Source: an uncultured Lachnospiraceae bacterium (lineage in GTDB: Bacteria > Bacillota > Clostridia > Lachnospirales > Lachnospiraceae). Taken from it: a stretch of 64,000 nucleotides of DNA. The notes under the pieces were generated by a model. It made no database searches and was not told the DNA's origin. It was given only the letters and a program-made list of their open reading frames with translations. Below, piece by piece: positions 35,609-43,932 of this stretch (the first letter of the stretch is position 1; each line of letters begins with the position of its first letter). The DNA lies in contig CAJUJY010000009.1 of assembly GCA_910586555.1 (NCBI GenBank), positions 1-64,000 of the forward strand, in the 5' to 3' direction. A program made the position numbers and the translations under genes.

Positions 35609-38431
35609 ATGGCAACATTTTTTATTACATCATCGCTAATGGTAATTGCAGTTCTTGCTGCCAGGTTTCTTTTAAAGAATAAATTAAGCTTTTTAATATT
35701 ATACCCCTTATGGGCAATAGTGCTTTTACGCCTTTTAATACCAGTAACATTTATTGAAAGCAAAACAAGCATTATGCACTTTATATACACTTTAAATAAT
35801 AAAGAAACCTCCTCTCCTGCTATTAAAAATACAAAAAAAACTTTTGAAGAAAAATTACAAAATAATAATAGTAATATACAAGTTTCCAATAACCAGAAAA
35901 ACATTACTAACAAAATTAATAATAAACCAGAAGTTAAAAAAAATAAAAATACGGATACCAGTATTATTTCCAAAAAAGCCAAAAACCAGAAACCAGAAGA
36001 GAAAAAAATTCCTGCTAAAAAAACTGTAAATAAAACACCATCTTCACCAGGCAATTTATATAAGTTTTTAACAAAATCTGCCATTATTGCCTGGATAGCT
36101 GGAAGCATTATATTTTTTGCAATTATAATAATATCAAATACCATATTTTATAAAAAGCTTCAAAAAAGCAGAAAACATATATATACAAACACTAGTGGCA
36201 TAAATGTATTTATATCAGGAATTATAAATACACCATGCATTGCAGGAATACTTAAACCATCTGTTTACCTTCCAGCATATAACAATAAAGATTACTTAAA
36301 CCATAATAATACATACAGTACAAACAATGAGTATTTAAAACAGATTTTAGCCCATGAATATACACATATAAAGCATAAAGATAATATATGGTCACTAATG
36401 CGTATAATCTGCCTTTGTATTTACTGGTTTGATCCTTTCGTATGGGCAGCAGCTTTTTACTCTAAACAAGATGCAGAACTTGCATGTGATGAAGCTGTCC
36501 TTAAAAACTGCACCGCTAATGAAAAATATAACTATGGCAAAATGCTTTTAACAATAAGCATCAAACAAAAACAAAGCAGCCTCCATCTTACAACTTCAAT
36601 GGCTGGCAGTAAAAATAATTTAAAGGAGAGGATAATAATGCTTTCTAACAATAAAAAAAGATTTAAAAAATACCATGCCATTTTAGCAGCATTAATTACT
36701 ATTATATTAGCAGGATGTGGCATGACTAAAGAAAAAACACCCATAAAAAATACAACAGCAGGCAATATAATAAACACAGTTAATAAAACAGAACAAACAA
36801 AAGCTCCAGTAGAAGAGGTTAATAATAAAAACCTTTCAAATAATTATGATAAATACCAGATAGAAAAAATATTCCAGGATTTTATAAACAATGGAATAAA
36901 ACTGCGCCCTGAATGGAGAAAGTGGAAAGGCAATACAAAAAATTTATATTTTAGTATACAGTATGCTACAGGTAATACCCCCTGCCTTCTTGTAACAACA
37001 GATGTAATTACAGATACTAATGAAACTATAAATGCATTTGTATATTACTATGATACAAAACAGAAAAATATTGAACTTCTTACATACCTTGCAAGTAATG
37101 GCACAGCAGACCCGGTAAAAATAAAAGATGGTAAATTTATTATTACAACACATCATTCTTTAAGATGTTATTACTGGGATGGAAACAGCAATGAAATATC
37201 TGCTGATGAAGTATACGGCTATTTTATGGATAAAGAAAATTACACTTATTCATTATTTAAATGGGAAGTTCCATTCTATAATAAAAAAACCAGCTTTGAT
37301 GCAAGAAAAAGTTACTCCAAAGATAAAATTGATACCTATGCATATAAAACTGCCACAGAACAAAATTTTCCTAAAATTAAAGCAGATTATATTTATAAAA
37401 CATATTCTGATGCAAACCCTGTTCCATTTTACAAAAATACAGAAGAAAGCTGGAACAATTTTTATAATAATGGCAGTTTTAAAACCAATATACACCGTAT
37501 TACATTGCATGGCTGCAATAATAATGAAGTTAATGATAATGACAGCATTATAATGGATATAGTTAGTAAACTTTCACCTGATGATTTTATTATGGCAGAA
37601 GAAAACTCCAGTATATTAATTAATAATGCTAGTGCAAGACTTCACTATTCTGGCAAATTCAGTGATAAAGAAGTGCTTTATTTCCTTAATTCTGGATATA
37701 CAATGCGTGCCTTTATACTGCGTACAGGAAAGCCAGAAAATGCTTCTTATGATGTATATATGCTTGATACATCACACTGGAACAAAAAAGATGTACAACG
37801 TGATAAAGAATCACTTGATGTTTCACCTGAAATATTTTTACAGCTTAGAAAATCAAAACTTGCAAGAGCTGATTTTGATAATGATGGTAAAACCGAAATA
37901 GCGTTTTATATAACAGAAAACCCTTATACACTTAATGGATATAAAACATTTTATATATTTGACCCAGAATTTTATGAAAATGGTTATAAAGAATATAAAT
38001 TATACAGTTATACCAAAGATAATTACAGGTACTTTACAGAACAAGTTTTAACAAACTTTGATAACTATGAAAACCAAAACCTGAATAAACAGACAAAAGC
38101 ACCAGATTTCTTTGGCAATATAAAAAAACAGCCAGATAGCAACAGCAGTTACAAATCAAAAAAAAATACCCTGCCTGGAGATATACTTAATGATTATAAT
38201 TATATTATTACAGACAAAAATTATAAAAATAACTATGAATTTGGAAGCCAGAATAATTACTATATCACCCTTGAAGATGATAAAACTGAAATAAGAACAA
38301 GTATTGGAATAAACTACAACAAAAAAGGTGAAAAACAAAAACATAATATAGAAATCAGTGCAGTCCTCCAGTATAAAGGAAACGGGAAGTTTATTTTAAA
38401 ATCCCCTTACTCCTTTAAAAGCATGGATTAA
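35609..38431 (+). CDS. BlaR1-like M56 sensor protease, copy 2
   Basis: A 940-aa paralogue of the preceding protein, strongly similar in the membrane and protease parts and more diverged outside. It has HEYTH at 249-253, AELACDE at about 285-291, LAGC at 363-366 and a DFDNDGKTE loop in the outer domain. The insert between membrane segments 2 and 3 is longer and very Asn/Lys-rich. GGAGG precedes the ATG; 42 bp after copy 1, so the three genes form one operon. The divergence of the outer domains suggests two signals feeding one BlaI repressor. Confidence 0.85.
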   Translation: MATFFITSSLMVIAVLAARFLLKNKLSFLILYPLWAIVLLRLLIPVTFIESKTSIMHFIYTLNNKETSSPAIKNTKKTFEEKLQNNNSNIQVSNNQKNITNKINNKPEVKKNKNTDTSIISKKAKNQKPEEKKIPAKKTVNKTPSSPGNLYKFLTKSAIIAWIAGSIIFFAIIIISNTIFYKKLQKSRKHIYTNTSGINVFISGIINTPCIAGILKPSVYLPAYNNKDYLNHNNTYSTNNEYLKQILAHEYTHIKHKDNIWSLMRIICLCIYWFDPFVWAAAFYSKQDAELACDEAVLKNCTANEKYNYGKMLLTISIKQKQSSLHLTTSMAGSKNNLKERIIMLSNNKKRFKKYHAILAALITIILAGCGMTKEKTPIKNTTAGNIINTVNKTEQTKAPVEEVNNKNLSNNYDKYQIEKIFQDFINNGIKLRPEWRKWKGNTKNLYFSIQYATGNTPCLLVTTDVITDTNETINAFVYYYDTKQKNIELLTYLASNGTADPVKIKDGKFIITTHHSLRCYYWDGNSNEISADEVYGYFMDKENYTYSLFKWEVPFYNKKTSFDARKSYSKDKIDTYAYKTATEQNFPKIKADYIYKTYSDANPVPFYKNTEESWNNFYNNGSFKTNIHRITLHGCNNNEVNDNDSIIMDIVSKLSPDDFIMAEENSSILINNASARLHYSGKFSDKEVLYFLNSGYTMRAFILRTGKPENASYDVYMLDTSHWNKKDVQRDKESLDVSPEIFLQLRKSKLARADFDNDGKTEIAFYITENPYTLNGYKTFYIFDPEFYENGYKEYKLYSYTKDNYRYFTEQVLTNFDNYENQNLNKQTKAPDFFGNIKKQPDSNSSYKSKKNTLPGDILNDYNYIITDKNYKNNYEFGSQNNYYITLEDDKTEIRTSIGINYNKKGEKQKHNIEISAVLQYKGNGKFILKSPYSFKSMD

Positions 38432-38468
38432 AAATAAATTCTATCTGTTAAGCCAGATAATATCCATA

Positions 38469-38524
38469 ATCCTTATGTTAAACAACGGCTGCCAGGCTTT
38501 GCCTGTCATCCTTATGTTAAATAA
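38469..38524 (+). repeat. Two short direct repeats
   Basis: A 17-bp motif beginning ATCCTTATGTTAAA occurs at 38469-38485 and again at 38508-38524 with one difference, separated by a small CCAGGC/GCCTG hairpin. Confidence 0.55.
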
Positions 38525-38525
38525 T

Positions 38526-38557
38526 CCTGCTTGCAAGCAATACTGGCTGCAAGCAGG
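38526..38557. terminator. Strong hairpin between convergent genes
   Basis: CCTGCTTGCA and TGCAAGCAGG form a perfect 10-bp stem. It lies between the M56 gene and the converging GNAT pseudogene. No clear U run follows on either strand. Confidence 0.45.
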
Positions 38558-38576
38558 TACTTAAAAAACATACAAA

Positions 38577-39061
38577 TTATTCATCAATCCCAATCATTCT
38601 TTTATATATTCCAGAAGATTTTTCTTCAATCATAATTGCATTTACACATTTCTTATAGAAACCAATAGCAGATTTTGAAGGCCACCCTATAATTGCATAT
38701 GCGTATCCAAGTTCCTGCATTGATTCTAAAGATTTTAACAATAATGCTTTTCCTATTCCCTTTTTTCTTTCACTTTCTAATACAGCCATAGGACCAAAAA
38801 AGTTTCTTGCAGTTGCCTCATAACACGCAAAACCAATTATTTTCTTTTCTCTGGTAGCTATATAACAAGTTACAGGATTATTAGAAAAAGCTGCCCTACT
38901 TCATCTGAATAATCCTCTTTTGCACATGTTTTTGCAAAACTGGCTATCCTGTTTCTGTCAGGAGCTAGTGCTTTTTTTATTCTAACACCATTTTCTAACA
39001 GCCTTTTTGTTATAACATATGAATTATGAATATTATATAATTTAACTAGCATATCTGCCAT
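38577..39061 (-). pseudogene. GNAT acetyltransferase, single frameshift
   Basis: The N-terminal part (39061 to about 38895) encodes MADMLVKLYNIHNSYV...EDYSDEV. The matching continuation (AAFSNNPVTCYIATREKKIIGFACYEA...) is in another frame and runs on to 38577 with the acetyl-CoA loop ERKKGIGKALL and the closing IGFYKKCVNA. A one-base change near 38893-38898 explains this. Without it the gene would encode an intact protein of about 160 residues. It starts 24 bp after the small gene upstream and is the last gene of the DUF3791/DUF3990 cassette. A sequencing error or programmed shift are the alternatives. Confidence 0.75.
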
Positions 39062-39085
39062 AATAATACCTCCATAAAGCCTGGT

Positions 39086-39328
39086 TTAATTAATATAACC
39101 ATACAATCCTTCTTTTCCTTCTTTACACTCTATATCATATGCTTCAAATAAATAACTATCTGGTTCAAGAAAAAGCCCTGTTCCAGCATCATTTAATAAT
39201 TTATATAATTCACTTTCCAAAAGCCTGTAGTAAGCATGTTCTCTGTCTAATTGTTCCTTTTTCATAATATATTTAGTTAATGCTATAACACACATTCCTT
39301 TTGCAGTTATTATTTTACTTTCAGTCAT
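39086..39328 (-). CDS. Small acidic helical protein of the DUF3990 cassette
   Basis: 80 residues, cytosolic, predicted helical: MTESKIITAKGMCVIALTKY, then EHAYYRLLESELYKLLNDAGTGLFLEP. It has no membrane segment. I do not recognise the family with confidence; size, acidity and position suggest an antitoxin or immunity-type partner. Its GGAGG is inside the last codons of the DUF3990 gene and the two reading frames are three bases apart, so translation is coupled. Confidence 0.6.
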   Translation of the reverse strand: MTESKIITAKGMCVIALTKYIMKKEQLDREHAYYRLLESELYKLLNDAGTGLFLEPDSYLFEAYDIECKEGKEGLYGYIN

Positions 39329-39331
39329 ATA

Positions 39332-39883
39332 TTACCTCCAGTCAATTAATTTTAACTCTTTAATTAATTTATCAGCAATATCATGTTTCCCAATAAAATA
39401 TTGTATACCAAGATTTTCCGTTTCAAGATTTCTTAACAAAATTTCCATCGCTTCTGTTGTTCCAGTTTTCCCATAAATTCCATCACTATATGCCCTTATA
39501 CACAATGCAGTATTATCATCTGCTGTTGGACCTGCAACTAAATCATAATTATGTGGAATCCCTCCTTTCTCCCGGCACATAAGTACAAATTCCAGCCATT
39601 CCAAATCTGCTTTTTCAAATATTTTTATATTTAATGTATCTACTATTTCTTTATTAATTCTAACTTCATATAATCTTTCTAAAAAATTTAATTCATTTTT
39701 TTTATTATTCCGTCTTAATGCTTCTTTATATTTTTTATGCATCATTCCGATTGCCTGCTGTTTTGAAATTGCCATATAAAATCCTCTTCCAAAATCTTTT
39801 CTTTGTCTGCCAAGTGTAACATCTACATGTGAGATTTCGGAAATTGTACCATGATAAAGTATATTTTTAAAATTGTGATACAT
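39332..39883 (-). CDS. DUF3990 protein, ADP-ribosyltransferase-like
   Basis: 183 residues of the DUF3990 family, which belongs to the ADP-ribosyltransferase-like fold group. The N-terminal LYHGTISEI (His-Gly-Thr of an NAD-binding H-Y-E-type site) and DFGRGFYMAISKQQA (second strand, aromatic residue) match the family pattern; YDLVAGPTADD lies in the C-terminal half. No signal peptide. I chose the ATG at 39883 with AGGAGA upstream; a TTG at 39892 is possible. The start overlaps the end of the DUF3791 gene by 17 bp. Probable enzyme of a toxin/antitoxin or protein-modifying cassette; target unknown. Confidence 0.75.
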   Translation of the reverse strand: MYHNFKNILYHGTISEISHVDVTLGRQRKDFGRGFYMAISKQQAIGMMHKKYKEALRRNNKKNELNFLERLYEVRINKEIVDTLNIKIFEKADLEWLEFVLMCREKGGIPHNYDLVAGPTADDNTALCIRAYSDGIYGKTGTTEAMEILLRNLETENLGIQYFIGKHDIADKLIKELKLIDWR

Positions 39884-40079
39884 AATCTTCAATCTCCTTT
39901 ACCATTTCATGTTCTGTCATACTGTCAAATATATCTGGACATTCTGATACATAATTTATTATTAAATATTTTTTATCCAGTTCCAGAAACTGCCCTATAG
40001 TAAGATTATGTGCTTTGCAATAATATTCTGTTACTAAATACATTAAAAATATTGTGTTATTTAATCTTCTTTCTGACAT
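39867..40079 (-). CDS. DUF3791 small protein
   Basis: 70 residues with the DUF3791 layout: an N-terminal helix (FLMYLVTEYYCKAHNLT), IGQFLELDKKYLIINYVSECPDIFDSM and the closing EHEMVKEIEDYV. DUF3791 genes often stand directly before DUF3990 genes, which suggests an antitoxin or chaperone-like role. The ATG at 40079 has AAAGGGG upstream; the open frame extends to 40151 but would overlap addA. It is 71 bp downstream of addA on the same strand. Confidence 0.75.
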   Translation of the reverse strand: MSERRLNNTIFLMYLVTEYYCKAHNLTIGQFLELDKKYLIINYVSECPDIFDSMTEHEMVKEIEDYVSQF

Positions 40080-40150
40080 ATTTCCCCTTTCCATATTTTT
40101 ACTATAAATACTTCTGTCTGCCAATAACAATAAATTCCTATTTAAAACCA

Positions 40151-43100
40151 CTATACTGTTATTTCCTTGCCAAGTGCAAATGAATATATAATTTTTTCTT
40201 TAACTTTTTTACCAGTTATATTTTTAAGCGCCCTTGCATAATATGAAAGCTGCTTTTCATATTTTTCTGCAAGTTCTTTACTGCTGCCTCTTTTTACAAA
40301 GTCTGTTTTATAATCAACAAGTACGATTTCACCATTTTCTTCAAAAAATGCATCAATTATGCCCTGCATTAAAACAACCTCTTCACATACACTGCCAGGG
40401 ATATCATATATTTCTGAGGCTTTAAGCCCTATTATAAATGGCTGTTCCCTTTTTAAAAACCCATGTTCCTGTGCCCTGCACATACGGCTGCATATGCTGC
40501 TTTTACCAAACTCCATAAATTTCTTTATATTAATTACTGATGCTTCTTCTTTGGTCATATAGCCATTACTACACATTTCTTTTATAAAAGTTTTAAAATC
40601 AAACCCGCTGTTTAACTTATTATATGGCAGATGTTCCATTACAAGATGGTAAAGTGTACCCTTATCTGTATTTGATATTTTAGCGCTATCTTTCATAAAA
40701 CGTGCTTTTGGTACAACATCATAATCTGGTTTTGTTACAATATTATCTTCATCACCTTCAATTATTTTTGCTTTTTGTTCTGCCATTCTTTTAATTTCTG
40801 TAACTGATATTTTAACTGGAAGTTTTTGTCCACTGTAATAAGGATATTTATAACCTAACTGCTTTTCTATTTCTTTATACATGCCATTATCATAAACTGT
40901 TTCTATATCCCAGTTTTTAAGCAGGTTATAATTATTTATGCTTTTTTCAAGTTCCTGTTCTTCTTCTGTTATAATATCCCCCTGTCCTGTTATATTAATA
41001 TTAAACAGATTTTCTGCCTTAACCCCTCCATTAAGCAATACTGGCATAATCCAGTCAAAATATGTCTGTGCTCCCATAAGAGAAGTCATATTATGGTTTC
41101 CTCCCTTATTTTTCCACCTGTCCATCTTCTTTTCTGCACCTGCCACTGTCCCTGTAAGTATTAACTTCTCTTCTGCACGTGTAAGTGCAACATAAAGTAT
41201 TCTTATTTCTTCAGAAAGGGTATTTTTTTTAATCTGGTTTGCCATAAACTTCTTCATAAGTACAGGCTGTTTCACCCTTAATCCAAGGTCAATATAATCT
41301 GCCCCGATTCCATAATCTGCATCAATTATTGTAGCCTTTCTTGCGTCCTGCAAATTAAAATGTTTGCCCATTCCTGCCACAAATACAACTGGAAATTGCA
41401 GCCCTTTGCTTTTATGTATGCTCATAATCCTTACTGCATTAGTATTTTCACCATTAACCGGTGCTTCCCCAAAATCAATATTGGATTTATTAAGCCTTTC
41501 AATATAATGTGTAAATCCAAAAATCCCCCTGTGCCCGTTTTCTGTAAACTCAACAGACTGCTGTAAAAGAATATCAAGGTTTGCTGCCCTCTTTTCACCA
41601 GCAGGCATGGCTGACATAATATTATAATATCCTGTTTCCTTATAAATACACTGTAATATTTCGTAAACCGAAGAATACTTTGACATATTATAATAACGCG
41701 AAAGCATATTGCAGAACTTAATAAGTTTTTCTGCCAGTTTTCTTCTTTCCTTATGGTCTAATGGAATTTTTTCTATATACTTTTGGGCATTAAAATCTTC
41801 TTTTAATTTATCCTCTTCTATAACCTGGTTTTCTAAAATCCAGTTTTTTAAAACACCATCTTCTAATATATCATTATTTTCCATATTACAAATTTTAATA
41901 AACAGAAGCACACTATCCATATAATTTAATGTACGTGGCAGCGCACCAATACATGCAAGCTCCTCATCTGTTACATTCCCTATAATAGAACGTAATACAG
42001 CTACAAGCGGTATATCCTGTCTTGGGTTATCAATAACACGCAGAAAGTCTAATATAGTACACACTTCCATTGCTGAGAAATATCCTGTCTTTGTATCAGA
42101 ATATGCGGGTATTCCCATATCTGTAAGGGTTTCTATAAATTCTTCTGACCAGCCGCTTATACTTCTTAAAAGTATAACAATATCCCTGTATTCTGTACGC
42201 CTGTAACCATCTTTCCCATTTATATAAAGCGGATTGCCACCCTGCACCATTGTGCGTATACAGTCACCTATTGAAGCTGCTTCAAGAACACGTTTTTCTA
42301 TATTTTCTGCTTCCTCACTTTTTTGTTCAATAACAAGCACATCTGTTTTCTTTGAAATATTTAAATCTGTACTAGTATAATCCCTGCCTTTTACAAGCCT
42401 GGCATCATTATCATAATCAATCCCGCCAAGGCATTTTTTCATAATATTTTCAAAAATAAAGTTAGAAGACTCCAGAATAATTTCCCTGCTCCTGAAATTC
42501 TTATGCAAATCTATTCTCTGGTATTTGCCACCAGAAACAGAATAGCTGTTATATTTTTCCATAAAAAGCCCTGGCCTTGCAAGGCGGAACTGGTATATGC
42601 TTTGTTTCACATCACCTACCATAAATAAATATGGTTTCTGTTCTGGCGCACGGCACAGGCTTGTCAGTATAAGTTCCTGCACAAAATTGCTGTCCTGGTA
42701 TTCATCAGTCATAATTTCTTCATAAAATTCCTGCAATTCACATGCAGCCTCACTAGGTTTTACTTTGCCATTTTCTTTATATGTAAGGATATCTAATGCA
42801 AAATGTTCCATATCTGCAAAATCCAGAATACCCTCTTCTCTTTTTCTTTCTGCAAATAAAACAGAAAAATCTTTAACAAGATTTACAAGTTCTTTTACCA
42901 GAGGATACATAGCTTTAATATCTGCAAGCATTTCTTCTGGTTCCTGGTAGAAAAAATTTTTCTTAAGTACTTGTAAACCATTTTTCTGGTAACTTTCCCT
43001 AAGTGCTTTCACTTCTTCTTTCTTTTCTGGAATAACACTTGGATCACGCTTTGCAGAAAGCCTTGCAGGATTAAGCATACAGAAAGCTTTATAATAACTG

Positions 43101-43918
43101 GCATAACTATCTGATTCCATTACAATTTGAATCTGTTTTATATCTGATTCTATCGCATCACAATAATTTACAGGCCCGCCTGCACTATTGCATATTCCAA
43201 GTGCAGTCCTTGCTGTTTCCATATAATCATTTAATGAACTTCCTATATATTTTTTAAGTTCCTTAAGCCATACCGTTTCTTCAAATTCCTCCATAGTACT
43301 GCATGAATACATATCTGCACAACTATTTATCCATTCTTCTGGCCAGGGGTAACTTACAGATATATTAAACAGCCTTAAAACAAGTTCTTCTATATTACTG
43401 TCAGTCCTTCCAGGTGAAAAACTTTCTGTAAAATCCAGAAAATCCTGGTTATTATTTTCCCTGCTGTCTTTATATTTATTTTCCAGAAGTTCCTCCATAA
43501 TATCAGTTTTTATTATTGCAAGTTCATTTTCATCTGCAACCCGGAAAGAAGGATCTAAACCAATTACATGGAAATAATTACGTATAATGCTCTGGCAGAA
43601 ACTGTCTATAGTTGTTATCTGGGCATTATGCAAAAGTGCTGCCTGTCTTTGCAAGTGTTCATCACCAGGGTTTTCTAAAAGCATTTTTTCTATTGCATCT
43701 CCAACACGGTTTCTCATCTCTGCTGCTGCTGCCTTTGTAAAAGTTACTACCAGTAGCCTGTCTATATCAACAGGCCTGCTTTTATCTGATATAGTACTTA
43801 TAATCCTTTCTACAAGCACAGCGGTTTTTCCTGAACCTGCCGCCGCAGATACAAGTATATTTCTGTCACGCAGGTTAATTACAAGTTCCTGCTCCTTAGT
43901 CCACTTTGCCTCTCCCAT
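40151..43918 (-). CDS. addA: ATP-dependent helicase/nuclease subunit A
   Basis: The 1255-aa AddA unwinds and degrades double-strand DNA ends and prepares them for RecA. It has the UvrD-type helicase motifs: Walker A AAAGSGKT (25-32), a DEYQDSN motif II, and IMSIHKSKGLQFPVVFVAGM later. The C-terminal RecB-like nuclease carries LVDYKTD (Asp and Lys near 1202-1204) and a QLSYYARAL helix. It starts 14 bp after addB. Full family length. Confidence 0.96.
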   Translation of the reverse strand: MGEAKWTKEQELVINLRDRNILVSAAAGSGKTAVLVERIISTISDKSRPVDIDRLLVVTFTKAAAAEMRNRVGDAIEKMLLENPGDEHLQRQAALLHNAQITTIDSFCQSIIRNYFHVIGLDPSFRVADENELAIIKTDIMEELLENKYKDSRENNNQDFLDFTESFSPGRTDSNIEELVLRLFNISVSYPWPEEWINSCADMYSCSTMEEFEETVWLKELKKYIGSSLNDYMETARTALGICNSAGGPVNYCDAIESDIKQIQIVMESDSYASYYKAFCMLNPARLSAKRDPSVIPEKKEEVKALRESYQKNGLQVLKKNFFYQEPEEMLADIKAMYPLVKELVNLVKDFSVLFAERKREEGILDFADMEHFALDILTYKENGKVKPSEAACELQEFYEEIMTDEYQDSNFVQELILTSLCRAPEQKPYLFMVGDVKQSIYQFRLARPGLFMEKYNSYSVSGGKYQRIDLHKNFRSREIILESSNFIFENIMKKCLGGIDYDNDARLVKGRDYTSTDLNISKKTDVLVIEQKSEEAENIEKRVLEAASIGDCIRTMVQGGNPLYINGKDGYRRTEYRDIVILLRSISGWSEEFIETLTDMGIPAYSDTKTGYFSAMEVCTILDFLRVIDNPRQDIPLVAVLRSIIGNVTDEELACIGALPRTLNYMDSVLLFIKICNMENNDILEDGVLKNWILENQVIEEDKLKEDFNAQKYIEKIPLDHKERRKLAEKLIKFCNMLSRYYNMSKYSSVYEILQCIYKETGYYNIMSAMPAGEKRAANLDILLQQSVEFTENGHRGIFGFTHYIERLNKSNIDFGEAPVNGENTNAVRIMSIHKSKGLQFPVVFVAGMGKHFNLQDARKATIIDADYGIGADYIDLGLRVKQPVLMKKFMANQIKKNTLSEEIRILYVALTRAEEKLILTGTVAGAEKKMDRWKNKGGNHNMTSLMGAQTYFDWIMPVLLNGGVKAENLFNINITGQGDIITEEEQELEKSINNYNLLKNWDIETVYDNGMYKEIEKQLGYKYPYYSGQKLPVKISVTEIKRMAEQKAKIIEGDEDNIVTKPDYDVVPKARFMKDSAKISNTDKGTLYHLVMEHLPYNKLNSGFDFKTFIKEMCSNGYMTKEEASVINIKKFMEFGKSSICSRMCRAQEHGFLKREQPFIIGLKASEIYDIPGSVCEEVVLMQGIIDAFFEENGEIVLVDYKTDFVKRGSSKELAEKYEKQLSYYARALKNITGKKVKEKIIYSFALGKEITV

Positions 43919-43932
43919 ATAAGCCTGCCTTT

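Noticed and set aside
35587..36144. 185-codon minus-strand hydrophobic frame
   Set aside because: Antisense of the Asn/Lys-rich M56 gene; AAT/AAA codons read as Ile/Phe on the other strand.
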